This document shows positions 46,812-57,894 of a DNA stretch of 64,000 nt, piece by piece; within the stretch, counting starts at the first letter, position 1; every line of letters begins with the position of its first letter. The notes under the pieces were generated by a model that searched no databases, was not told where the DNA came from, and saw nothing but the letters and a program-made list of their open reading frames with translations. Both the position numbers and the translations under genes were made by a program. The stretch is from Evernia prunastri (taxonomy: Eukaryota; Ascomycota; Lecanoromycetes; Lecanorales; Parmeliaceae), in assembly GCA_003184365.1 (NCBI GenBank), contig NKYR01000063.1, positions 1 to 64,000 on the forward strand, read 5' to 3'.

Positions 46812-49257
46812 ATGAAGCCAACTGTCTTGTTGCCAGCATTTGCCGCATCTTCTGTCTTTGCCGCATCCGATTCCACTGTCCTCGCTCAAATCAACAATAA
46901 TACCCTCAAGGACCCGTGCGCTCTGCTCACTGCAACAGCGCTCAGAGAAGGATGGTCACCGAACAACAGTAAGCCTCTCCTGCCTTCTCTCATTGGCGCT
47001 ATGACAGACGCGAGGCAGCCGATATCACTCTGAAGCCATCTGTGGTCCACGACTGCTTTCAAGATGTTCCCCTTAATACGACCGCCGCCGTCGCGCAAAT
47101 GTCCTGGCTTGCCAACATTCTTCAGTTCCAGTCAACATTATCCTACCTCAAAGACCCGACGCCCGAGTACCAGCTTCCTGCTATGGATCTCGTGGGAGGC
47201 CTGAGTGAAATCGCACACAAGGCCGCTGCGGGAGGGTACGCAAGCGAATACGACTTCGAACTCGAGACGTACAATCTCATCGTCAGTGCTGGCGACGGCC
47301 ATTTGACCTACCTACCTATCTTACCCACGACTTTCACATACAGTCGCAACGTCAGCTTAGTCTCAGTCTCCACAGATGGTATCACACCACCCAAGATCTA
47401 CGTCCGCTCAGACATAAAAAGCAACTTAACCGACACCTCTTCTTCTTTCAAAATTTCCCCCGTCTCCTCCGTCAACGGGCAGCCAGTAGACAAGTTCCTC
47501 GCCAGCATCGGCTACCTCACTCTTGGACAAGACCTGGACGCACAATACAACACTCTGCTCTACAATCCATCCACCGTCCTGGACGTTATAGCCAACGGAC
47601 GAGGCGACGCTTTCAACGCCCAGCCATTCGTCATCTACGACGATTCAACCTCAATAGGTTTCGAGAACGGCACCGTGAAAAACATCACAGCCGGAGCCAT
47701 ACCCGGCGAAACCAAATTCGATTTCAGCAGCGGCAAAGACCTGTACGAGAAGCACTTACTCCCACAGCCTCCAGCCCCAGCAGCCGCATCACCTTTACCA
47801 GTCTTCTCCCAGCCATACGGCTACCCGGAACCGTCTATCCAGCATACAGCCGGTCTTGTGTCAGGCTATTTCCTCTCCTCGAGCTCAGCTAGCGCCGATA
47901 CCGCCATCCTCTCCATCGCAAGTTTCGACGCCGGGCTGCTCCCCGCGCTCGAAGAATTCCAGAAAGTAGTATCCGACTTCCTGACCCTCTGCAAAACCAA
48001 CTCGAAAACAAAGTTAATCATCGACGTGCGCGGTAACGGCGGCGGTAACCCCGTCCTCGCCTACGACCTATTCAAACAGCTTTTCCCGAAAGAAGTCCCC
48101 TACTCAGGCTTGCGCGCGCGCTCCCATGTCGCTCTGGATGCCATGGGCAGCGTCCTTTCGGCAGCCCCTGGGGATATTGCGGGCGGTACGATTGTGGATG
48201 CAAGACATATGCTACAAAGCCCCGATGGGGCGCCGTATGAACAGTGGGACAAGCTTGCGGGGCCGGTGCCAAATCACGGGGACTCATTTACCGAGCTTGC
48301 TTCTTGGGAGTTGGGGAATAGTAGCGCGACGCAGGATTTTGGGCAGGGAATGACGGTCAGTGGGTATGAGAATCGGACTGACCTCCCACCGCAACCGTTT
48401 TCTTCGGAGGATATCACCCTGGTATGTCCACCACCTTTCCTCCCTTCTCCCTTTCTCGACCTTTTCCATGTTTAAGAAAGCATCCACTAAACCCCTACCA
48501 GCTCTCCGACGGCAACTGCGCTTCAACCTGCGGTATCTTCGTCAACCTGCTTATCAATCAAGGCAAAATCCGCACAGTCTTCGCGGGCGGTCGCCCGTCC
48601 ACCTCTGACACCTCTAACAACACCACCACCACCTCCTCCTCCTCCTCCTCCTCCTCCTCCTCCTACTCCTCTGTCCCTCTCGCAGCAATGATAGGCGGCA
48701 CTCAAGGCGGCCAAGTCGTCTCGCTTTCCCTCCTGCAGATTGCCGTCAACGCCACACTAGAGTTCGGGGCCAACGACAGCAGCATTTCCTCTGCCGACAA
48801 GAAAACATTCGCCGCCGCCCTCCTGCCGCTTTTGGAGCAGAGCCCGATAGCGCTGTATCCGACCAGCGGGAACCCAAGCGTGAATTTTCTGGACAACATT
48901 GCGAGCGGGGACAGTCAAGGCATCCCGCTTCAGTTCCAGACGGGGCCGGTGGCGGAATGTCGGATGTGGTATGTAGCGACGGATATAGTGGACGTGGAGA
49001 GTACGTGGCAGCGCGTGGCAACTGGTGTTCAGCAAGGAGGGCAGGGTCTCTGTGTCAGTGGGTCGTTACAGCCGGGTGCGACGGGGAGCGGTGGAGGATC
49101 AGTGAGGAATGGGACAGTCGGCCGCCCTGGGTTTGGACCAAGCAACAGCAGCTATACTGCATTCACTGGCGCAGCTGGAGCGAGGTCAAGTGCTGGAGTA
49201 AGGTTCGTCGTGTTGGCAATGGTGGTCGCTGAGGCGGTGATGTTGCTGCTTGCTTGA
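46812..49257 (+). CDS. Secreted, probably GPI-anchored S41-family peptidase
   Basis: Exons 46812-46968, 47019-48421 and 48502-49257 give 771 residues. The N-terminus MKPTVLLPAFAASSVFAA is a signal peptide. A Cys-containing start block (DPCALLTATALREGW) and the core KTKLIIDVRGNGGGNPVLAY followed by SDGNCASTCGIFVNLLINQG mark the S41 C-terminal-processing-peptidase type; Ser528 in CASTC is the likely nucleophile. Many N-x-S/T sites are present, with a Ser-rich tract from a (TCC)n run near 48630-48665. The C-terminus has a Ser/Gly-rich stretch, then a hydrophobic end FVVLAMVVAEAVMLLLA, as in GPI anchor signals. Related fungal proteins occur both as stand-alone secreted peptidases and in RiPP clusters (UstP-like); no RiPP precursor is seen here. 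The substrate is unknown. Confidence 0.88.
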
Positions 49258-49846
49258 AGCTCGAACCCAAAATACATACACATGTGTGGTTGCCTCTCTT
49301 GTAGAGGTCTTTGGTTTCGCGCGTCAGGGTAATCCCGATCCAAGATATTCTAATATACCTTACTCCCTTCACTCTTGATGGGCTAAAGCTACCTCAATGC
49401 TTGAGCTAAGAAAACAAAAACAAAAAACGTTCCTGGAGCGGCGATACATTATTAAATTATAGGGCTGAGATTGAGCACAGACTTAGGTAGCGCTTAGGGA
49501 CCAGTCAGGGCTCAGGCAGTGACGTGGATTGCTTTGTAAGCCCATGTTCCGCGTGGCCGCCGTCATAATTTGGTGACTCGTACCTAAAAGTTACAGTGCC
49601 GATACCGTATTCCGTCCCTAAGAATAATCGCCCGTGTCACCCCGAGTAAGGTAAATACTATACTGGTGCTTATATACCTAACCTCCTCTTCTACTCTCCT
49701 AAGGTACCACCAGTCGTTCAACAAAATACAATTGCATCATATCACATACACCATATCATCTTTTCCCATGTAGAGATCTAGGCTCGACCTAGCATTCATT
49801 GATCAACGATTCAAGTCAATCTTCTACCCTTTCGCTAAAAGTCAAC
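49258..49846. other. Intergenic region
   Basis: The region is the 3' flank of the peptidase gene and the promoter of pal1. An A-rich run lies near 49410-49430. No gene is seen. Confidence 0.5.
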
Positions 49847-51250
49847 ATGGAAAGCTCAGAAGATAAGCAATGGGTATGCACTAGGCAGCCTCAATTGGAC
49901 TTCCCTCTAATCACCCAGTCACTGACAACCTCTCAGGCAAGCCGTTACCTTCTCGATCCCCTCAACGCTCCCGATCCCAGTGCGGAAACCGGTCCAGGCA
50001 CCCACTACAATTCCACCTTCGCCCCCCAAACCCAGGACCGCTTGTCCAGCAGTCCCCGTACCGAGACCCAGAAGACACCTTCATCCTCCGTCCGATCAAG
50101 CAACCCATCATCGTCCCAGAGACTTCAGAAGACACCTCCATCCGTCTCAGTCCGCTCAGCCAACCCGCCTTCCTCACAGAAGCCCACCTCATCCGTCTGC
50201 GATCGCTCAAGCAACAACCCCTACCGCAATGCCTCTTCAACCGGCTACCCCTCGCCACCGCAATCTTCCAGTCCGCGGAAAGACCGCTTCTCCACATCCA
50301 CATATGGCAAAGAAGCGTTCCCTGACTTCGACGGATCCTACTCCCCAACGCCCACACGTCGAAGCATGGACCAAGCCTCCACCCAAATTCCCACTTCGAC
50401 AGGGGGCAAGAACTCCACAACCACCGATGGCCATCGCCGCCGCGGCAGTTCCTTAACTCAACGCTTCCCAGGCGATCAGTCCCATCGTCCCCTCGATATG
50501 ATAAAAAGGGACGCTAAAATGGCGAACCGCCATCCGCATCTTCGGAAGAAGCATATAGTCGGCGCAGACAGCATCGATCGAATGGACACTGTGGGAGGCT
50601 TTCACCACGACGGACCGTACGAAGCTACGCTTCTGGCTCGGAACACGTCCCACACAGATAGCCCCGTCGAGGCCGTCAGTTCAACGAACGGAGAAGCTCT
50701 GAGGGCGACCCCCAGAGAAATGGTCAAAGACAGCGTTGAGAAACACCGTCCATTGGACGGGGTCGCTATGGTACCGCCGGGGATGGAGGACCGATACGGC
50801 AATGTCTACGACTACCAAGAAGGCACCGACATGATGATCGAGAATTCCCCGGAAGGCGGCGCTTACAAGCGATGGCCTGGCGTGGTACGTTTCCGCTAAT
50901 CCGGCACGATGAACGTTGCACCCGCAAGCTAACACCGCGCCCAGCAATACCTGCCCGAAGACCTCAAAGGCAAAGGCGAGCCCTCCTACTCGCTCGAAAA
51001 GGCCCTCAAGCAACACAAAGCCCACGCCCGACACGCATCGGACGGCGGCGGCGGCGACAACAACAACGCCATCGAAATGACCACGCCCGCCACGCAACGG
51101 CGGCCGATGAGCGTGGAGGGCCAGTCGAGGCCCGCGAGCGACGGGCAGCGGTACGCGGACTGGGAGCAAGGGGTCCGTCGGAGCTCGAGCGGGGCCGGGA
51201 AGCTGAGGAGGAGGTTCGGGAGCTTGAGGATCAAGAGGGATGGGAATTGA
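49847..51250 (+). CDS. pal1: Pal1 family cell-morphology protein
   Basis: Exons 49847-49873, 49937-50884 and 50945-51250 give 426 residues. The conserved region includes SRYLLDPLNAPDPSAETGPG near the start and a long C-terminal block with RRRGSSLTQRFPGDQSHRPL, HLRKKHIVGADSIDRMD, YEATLLARNTS, ATPREMVKDSVEKHRPLDGV and GNVYDYQEGTDMM, continuing across intron 2 into QYLPEDLKGKGEPSYSLEKA. Between them is a Ser/Pro-rich disordered stretch. Family role: peripheral endocytic-coat-associated protein needed for cell shape in fission yeast. Intron 1 is 63 bases and open, so unspliced RNA would also be translatable; I favour splicing because of CACTGAC and the CTCAG acceptor. The last exon is strongly GC-rich. 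Confidence 0.9.
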
Positions 51251-51797
51251 ACGGGGGGGGGTATCGGTTGCTCGTGCGCTGCGGATAAAGAGGGGGAAAA
51301 GGAAGAAGGAGAAGAAGAAGAATCGTGCTTCTAGATCGGTCCGGAGTCAAATAAGTTGCTGATTGCTTAAATGGCCATGCCAGACATTAGGAAAACATGA
51401 TATATACCAACCTCACACCAGGCAAGCTTTCAGAGTGAACGGCAATCTCGCGTACTGGCCTCTTCCTATTTTCGTATTTATGGTTCAGTGCTTGAACGAA
51501 GTGGGTTTCATTGGCAATAAGATCAATCCCTTGCGTGGAGCGTATCAGGTTATAACCTTCTCAAGCGAGATCGAAACTAGTAGGGAAAATTTCTATGTAG
51601 GAGTATTCAAACATTAAGTTCATATTGCACTGCTATTTTTGTACACTTGCCCCCAGCTCCCATCAATTAAGATAACAATACCTCCGTATGCCGTGACTTT
51701 TTCATGATATCCGCTGGCATGCCTGAAGCTTATGCAATGCAATGCGACTGTGCATCCACGCTATGCAAACCCTGAAAACCCTGCCCCTGGAATAATC
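51251..51797. other. Convergent 3' region
   Basis: The region lies between the 3' ends of pal1 and caf120. A purine-rich run at 51282-51325 is seen; nothing else. Confidence 0.5.
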
Positions 51798-54700
51798 TCA
51801 CTGACGGGGCCCCTGCCCGTTACCAAAATAGGGCCCATACTGCTGCTGCTGACCCTGGCCATACTGGCCTTGTTGCTGCTGATAGTTAGGTTGCACTGGG
51901 AACGGCCCGTGCTGCTGTTGGAATGGTGAGGTCTGTTGTTGTTGTTGCTGATGTGGTGAACCTTGCTGCTGTCCCCAGTACTGCTGGGTGGCAGGTGGTG
52001 TCCACTGTTGAGACTGCATCTGCGGATATTGCTGATACGATGCGTACTGCTGCTGCTGCTGCTGCTGCGATAACCCGGGAGTAGGGAATTGACCCGGAGA
52101 TTGAGGGAATTGCCCGGGCATAGAGTATTGAGGAGTGGGAGTAGAAAAAGATTGCTGCGATGGTTGTCTCTGCTGCTGACTTTGGCTATGTTGTTGGCGC
52201 TGGTGAATGGCATGTTGGACCATTTGGCCGCTTAGACCTTGCTTGATCTCCCTTTTCTCTTTTTCACGTGCTTCGATTGCCCCTACTAACCCACCACCTT
52301 GAGGTAGACTCTTGTTGGTGTTGCCAGCCATGTTGATAAGAGGGGAGTTCGTGACCCGGGCGACGTGTTCTTGCTCCCTTGCCGAGAGATGAGCCGTATA
52401 ATCATTGGGACTGTTCATCATCGCACTCGCGGCACGAGAACTAGGCCGAGCAGGCAGATCGTTGCTATACGAAGACTGTCGTTTCTGTTGTTGGATTGGC
52501 CATTCTCCTGACGGGTTCCGCGGCACTGCTGGTGGGGTAGAAGGACCTGAGCCTTTGCGAGCATGTGCATAGACAGGTGTCATTACACGATTGGCGGCTG
52601 CGCGCTGCTGAACGAACTGTTCTGGCGTGATGGACTGTCTGGCACCGGGACTACCACCAATCTGAGCTCCGGGCTGCCATGCTACGCTTCTACGATTGTC
52701 ATTACCATCGGCTGCGGAAGAAAATCGAATTTGGGGCTCAGGAGTGACCATATTTCGACTAGGCGCTCGCTCGTAGGACTCGTTTTGCTGCTCAGATGGG
52801 TGGACCGCTGATGACGGCTGTGTCTCCGCTGGCTCCTCGTTCCGAGGGCTCGGTGTAAATCTGGCTCTTGATTCTGAGCTGTCATTCATTTGCTGAGTCA
52901 ATGTACCGCTTGTATTGGGTCTGCTGCTGGTCCTCGGGTTGTATGCCTGCGTGGGTCCGAAATCGACAGTTGGGATGTCAGGGTTCAGCGGCTCAGGAGT
53001 CGCGCCAGGTCTATAGCGAACATCTCCAACTTGAACTTCCTGCTGAACCGGTTCGACAGTTCCTACAGTTTTCAGCACGCCCCTTCGAGGTTTTTCGACC
53101 GATGGCCGCGATCTCTTCGTCTCTGTAGATCTGCGAGTGCTGGCATAATCTGGCGACGCTGTTGATTCGTTGTCGTAGATGCTGGCGTCATCTACGAAAC
53201 CAGCGTTACTCTCGCTTGTGAGAGACTGTAGACGTTGCCGCTCAAGGACCTGGGTCAGGGCCTCCTCATCGATGTAGCGATTGTGCAAACTGTCAAGGCT
53301 TGACTTTGCGGTGGGTGGGATGGAATCAACACGCGCGGGCGGTTCCTTAGTCGGAGAAGGTGTTTTAATTGGGACGGGTTTTCTCGAAATACTGGACTTT
53401 GATCGGTGGGCCTCCGGGCGTTGTTCAGGGGTCATTGGGAGGGGAGGCGGTTTGTTGATGCCGAAGACCGGAGTCGAGGAGGAAGATACTGCCGGTGCTG
53501 CCGATGGCTTATTGCTGAGAGAGGACTTTCGGGCAGTCGTATTTCCATATTGAGGCTGAGGGGGTGGTGAAGAAGACATAGAAGGCTGAGAAAGAGGGGA
53601 AGCAGCGCGCGAAGAAGGGTTCATTGGTGACAAAAGGTCATACGAAGACATTAAAGGCTTGTCCTTGTAATATGGGGTGTTTTGATTATCCAACTGGGAC
53701 GAGGCGAATGAAGTGTCTGACGAGCCTTCGCGATTTGGGGGCGGTTGTCGGGTTTTTGCTGTTACCATGCCTTCAGCAGGAGCGTAACCGTCAGCAGTGA
53801 TCCGACTGTTGCTTGCGTTAAGGTTTACCCCACGTTGTCCCTGATCCTCCAAAGACGTTCCACTCATACTCCTCTGCGAGTTGCTTTTCCATGCAGCTGC
53901 CGCGCCCGCTGCAGCTGTCCCAGTAGTACCAGCCTTTCCTGCGTCGGCCAATTGAGATAATGTCGTGACGGACAACCGGCTGTTCGCACGCCGCATCTCT
54001 GCATCCAGGCCGGGCCTCTTTTGAGGCTTAGCGCCAGGCTGATGAGAGAAAGCTGGAGGAGCTGCAACTAAGGAGGGTGGGGGAGCAGGACGCATCTCTT
54101 GGCGTATTTCCTGAGGATCGGTTTCGTGAAGGCCCCCATTGACGCCAGCAAACCGTCGTTCACTCTCTGAGCTGCTTCGTCCGGAATCGTTGGCATATCT
54201 TTGCATCTGATGATTGCGGGCAGCCATGCCAATAGGGACGCCGTGAGCAGGAGGCATTGGAGCCATTTGCTCATATGAGTCCACACGTGGAGGAGTAGCT
54301 TCGAAGGAAGGTCTGGATTGCTCATGCGATAACCGAGATGGTGTATAATTCTGTTCTTGGATGTACTTTTGGGATCTTTGACGCGGAGGCGTAGACTGGG
54401 GGCTGGCTTCGGAGAAAGATCGCTGATGCTGCGCCCTGGGCCGAGGAGGAGTGAATGGCTGGTCCACTGGCGGTTCCGAATTGGCTCGATCAATATGTTG
54501 TGGAGGCGGAGGAGCTGCTTCGTTGCGTAACGAAGGCGTCGATTTGATCGACGCGCCGTCTTCGTAGCGAAGGGTACCACCACGCGAAGCAACACTGTTT
54601 CTGTAACCTCGGTAGCTGCTTGCCCTGCTCCTGGGCCGGCCATTCGACGACATTTTCGTCATCCGCTGCGAGGTGAGATCTTTCATCTTCTTCCGCCAGT

Positions 54701-56224
54701 CTTGTTCTGTCCAAGACTGACTGCCAGTCTCATGGATCAAACCTGCTACGTCCAAGATCTCCAAGTACCCATACCGCCTCTCCTGTGGTAGAGCAAACAT
54801 CAGGCTGCGTGTGTCAAGGGTGTCTGCTATCAATCGACTTGGACGTCCGTACAATGCGAAGACGTCGTAGACAGGGAATAGGTATCTCAGCATCATTTCG
54901 AACCCGGAAACGGCAGGATGAACTTCTGGCATGACGAATACGAACCCATCGGTCGTTGTCTCCGGTGTAGAATGGATGGTTATCGAGCCCTCTATCTTTA
55001 CCAGGGTTGACTGATCGATGAGTGGTTTGGACTGCGGATAGATAGCGTATGCTGAGTATGCATCATTGATAGTTGCGATGGGCTGCGCTTTCTTGGTCTT
55101 CCTGGTATCGTAGAATTTGATATTGCCTTTGAGAACCGGTGCACGCTCGTATGCCGACTTCTTTTTTGATTGCTTCTGTAGCTTTTGCACTTCTTTCTCA
55201 CTAGGAGGCGAGATCACGCACCAACAGCGTCTCCAAGGTGTGCCAGCTCCAAATCTGACTCTTGTCCAATCTTCGTTCTGAATTCTCGTTCGGTCCATAA
55301 TAACTTTAATGTTGTTGAGAAGCTTCCCTTTACCGGCGATCAAAGAGCCGGTGTATGCTTCCTGGAGTGTGGAGTTTTCGTACATAGCTAGCCTGATAGC
55401 AGCAGTCCATTGCGTAAGAGAGTGTAGAGAGTTGAAGTGGAACAAATAACGATTTTTTCCCGCCGTCGAAATGCTGAGGACATTCTGTAAAGGCTGGACT
55501 TCTTGAGATCGAGTAGGAAGGGTTTCAATCTGTGGGTAGAGAGTCAGCCAAATGCAAGCAATCTCGAGTCCAGCAGAGGACGTACCATCTTGATTGAGGC
55601 GTCCGCAAGGTTGATGAATGTAGGTGCCACTTCTCCGTCTTGGCCGGCTGCATCAAGTGCCGAGGCATCCCATAAAGACAAGATGGTGCCAACGAGTTGA
55701 GCAAATGACTCGGTCCATGATCTGTCATGATTGGGTCGCCCACCTGGAGATGGTGTCAGCAAAAACATGTAACAAGGGGCCGCAGAAGATTGACGCACTT
55801 GAGTCCAGATCATTCAGCTTCAGGAAGTATCCCTCTTGGTATAGTTTGTTGGAGTGGCTGTTGAGGAAGCTGAAGATGGGTTGAAGCTCTGGTATCGTAT
55901 CCTGCGCAATCTCCATTACAGGCGGTTGATAGGTTTGCACCATGGACATGGGTCTCAGTGACGAGGACCGCTCACGGGTCTTGGGAGGCGGTGAATCTCT
56001 CGCCGGCGCCGCTACATGCTGAGGAGAGGCCGAGTTTGTGATTTTCTCTTTGTAATCTTGCTGTTGGGGAGGGTTCTGCGGGCCCGAAAAGGAGGTCGAT
56101 GTTGGTGATTTGGGAGCGCCGAAAGCTGACATGAAAGATAGAACTATGCAAGGGACTTAGCACGGAAAGCCTCGCGCGGCGCTCGCTTGGCTCGGATCTT
56201 TGTCTTACCTCTTGAACGACCCAT
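51798..56224 (-). CDS. caf120: CCR4-NOT-associated PH-domain protein Caf120
   Basis: Five exons (56224-56209, 56143-55799, 55743-55586, 55529-51798; the first is only 16 bases, and the start MGRSR is joined to VLSFMSAFGAPKSP) give 1416 residues from four coding blocks. The N-terminal half has the family core: PIFSFLNSHSNKLYQEGYFL, a first PH-type domain (SWTESFAQLVGTILSLWDAS), LLHFNSL-like block HFNSLHSLTQWTAAIRLAMY, and a second PH-like region (WRRCWCVISPPSEKE). After about residue 450 it is disordered, rich in Ser, Pro, Arg and Gln, ending in long Gln-rich stretches encoded by CTG/CAG runs (51840-52210). Family knowledge: Caf120/Skg3 proteins bind the CCR4-NOT complex and localise at bud neck or septum. 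If exon 1 is not used, the ATG at 56132 gives a protein nine residues shorter. Confidence 0.88.
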
Positions 56225-57390
56225 GTTGTTGCTTCAATCTTGAGCTGTAAAGCTCCAAAGAAAAGAAAAAAAGTTCTGTGAAAAATTGAATTCTGGAGTG
56301 GTCGGCGAAAGTTTTTGGTGTCACGGAAGGAGCTCCACTGGGACTTGGGGGCGGATTAATTCGGATGGTGAGAAATGGGTCGAGGCTGAAGGGGGAATAT
56401 GCAATCAGCTTACACTTCCAAACGATCCAAGGGGAGGCAAGTTGAAACGAATGAAGATGAGAAAGAATATATGAACAATAATAATATGTAGTTGGGGGAA
56501 ACGACAGTGATATGTGTTGTTAAAAGAGGTTCAAGATGTAGATGTGGTGAGATGCAAATGCAAGTGTTGCATGTTGCCAGTGCCAAGTGGTGCCAGAGTT
56601 AATTAAGGTACCTCAAGCCTCTAGAGTAGAGCAGAAGAATTCTATTTCAGGCGCTAGACTCAGCTTGGTAATCGTCATCGACCCCTCCAGACCAGTGACC
56701 ACCAAGTCCAGGAAGATGCTTAGGAAGCTTCGATCCTTTTCACTAAAGTGCTGACCTACCACTTAAGAAAAGAAAATAGTGGAGGAAATTTCTGTCTCTA
56801 ACGATGACGATGATTGATTATTCGTTTATATGTTGGAGACTTGCAAACTTGCAAAGGAATAGATAGGACTTGGGACTTTGGAACTTGGGATTCAGGACTT
56901 GATAGAAACATGAGATCGAAGGGACTTGCTCACTCAAGTACCTTACTATGGTGCTACCCTTACTCGAGTGGTACCTGTGTTACTCCAATTATTTTAAGCT
57001 TGCCTAATCAAAAGCACTTCCACGTATTCGTTTATTCCCCCCCCCCCCCCCACCAATTATTACTCATTATCACTCATTATTACGCATTATTCTGATGAAA
57101 TCTGAACGGACATCGTTCATCCGAAATCTAAAGTACCTTGGAGCAGAGTACTCTAACTCTAGGGCCCGAAAAGACCGAAGCTGACGACGACTAATTAATT
57201 TATGAGGAACCGCCATACCCGAGTGACATCTTTACTTTAGACTTCACCCTCTAAAATACCCAAGCTCTACTTAGTAATACATGACTTCATAGCAGATAAA
57301 CAAAACAAAAGAGCATGACATTCCCAATCCACTACCTTGCATATTGAAGGCAGATTCCACCCGTGCACTCCCCACCTGCCAAATATCAAA
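56225..57390. other. Intergenic region with homopolymer
   Basis: The caf120 promoter side. A 15-base C-run lies at 57037-57051, followed by ATTACTCATTATCACTC-type near-repeats. No gene is seen. Confidence 0.55.
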
Positions 57391-57894
57391 ATGGCCGACT
57401 ACAAAACCAAAGCAGACCTCATGCGAACAACCGCCCACTCCTTCTGCAAAGCCTTCACAACCGGCACCCCGCCCTCGGAAACCCTCGACGCACACTTCAC
57501 CCCGAACCCCACCATCCTCGAGCACGGCCCCAAATGGGCGAACCCGCGCCTCCCCTTCCTGGGCGTCCGGTTCCAAGGCCGCCGCACCCAGGGCTCCTCC
57601 TCGACCGCCACGTCCCGCCGGACCTGCGACGACTACTACGACCGCCTGGCCGCCACCCTGTCGTTTCACCCGGACGCGCACACGGTGCCGCCGAAGGAGG
57701 AGTTCATGGTGGATGCGGAGCGGGGCAGCGTGACGGTCAAGTTGCGGGCGAGGTTCGCGAGCGTCAGGACGGGGAAGGAGTGGGAGGAGGACTTTGTCTA
57801 CGTGCTGAGCGAGTTCGACGAGGAGGGGAGGATTGGGAGCCAGGAGCTGTGGGCGGATCCCCTGTCGGCTTGGGTGGCTGTTGGGGAGGATTGA
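57391..57894 (+). CDS. Small NTF2/SnoaL-like protein, unknown function
   Basis: A single exon of 167 residues beginning MADYKTKADLMRTTAHSFC. The length, the early helix, then a strand-rich part with DDYYDRLAATLSFHPDAHTV, FMVDAERGSVTVKLRARFAS and GKEWEEDFVYVLSEFDEEG resemble the cone-shaped NTF2-like (SnoaL) fold found in many small fungal proteins. That assignment is from pattern only. The gene is very GC-rich compared with its AT-rich upstream flank. No signal peptide is seen. Open frames on the other strand are GC shadows. Confidence 0.7.
   Translation: MADYKTKADLMRTTAHSFCKAFTTGTPPSETLDAHFTPNPTILEHGPKWANPRLPFLGVRFQGRRTQGSSSTATSRRTCDDYYDRLAATLSFHPDAHTVPPKEEFMVDAERGSVTVKLRARFASVRTGKEWEEDFVYVLSEFDEEGRIGSQELWADPLSAWVAVGED

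Noticed and set aside
57337..57390. Longer N-terminus for the NTF2-like protein starting at 57337
   Set aside because: That start is a TTG codon. The ATG at 57391 gives the usual helix start of the fold and has a better context.
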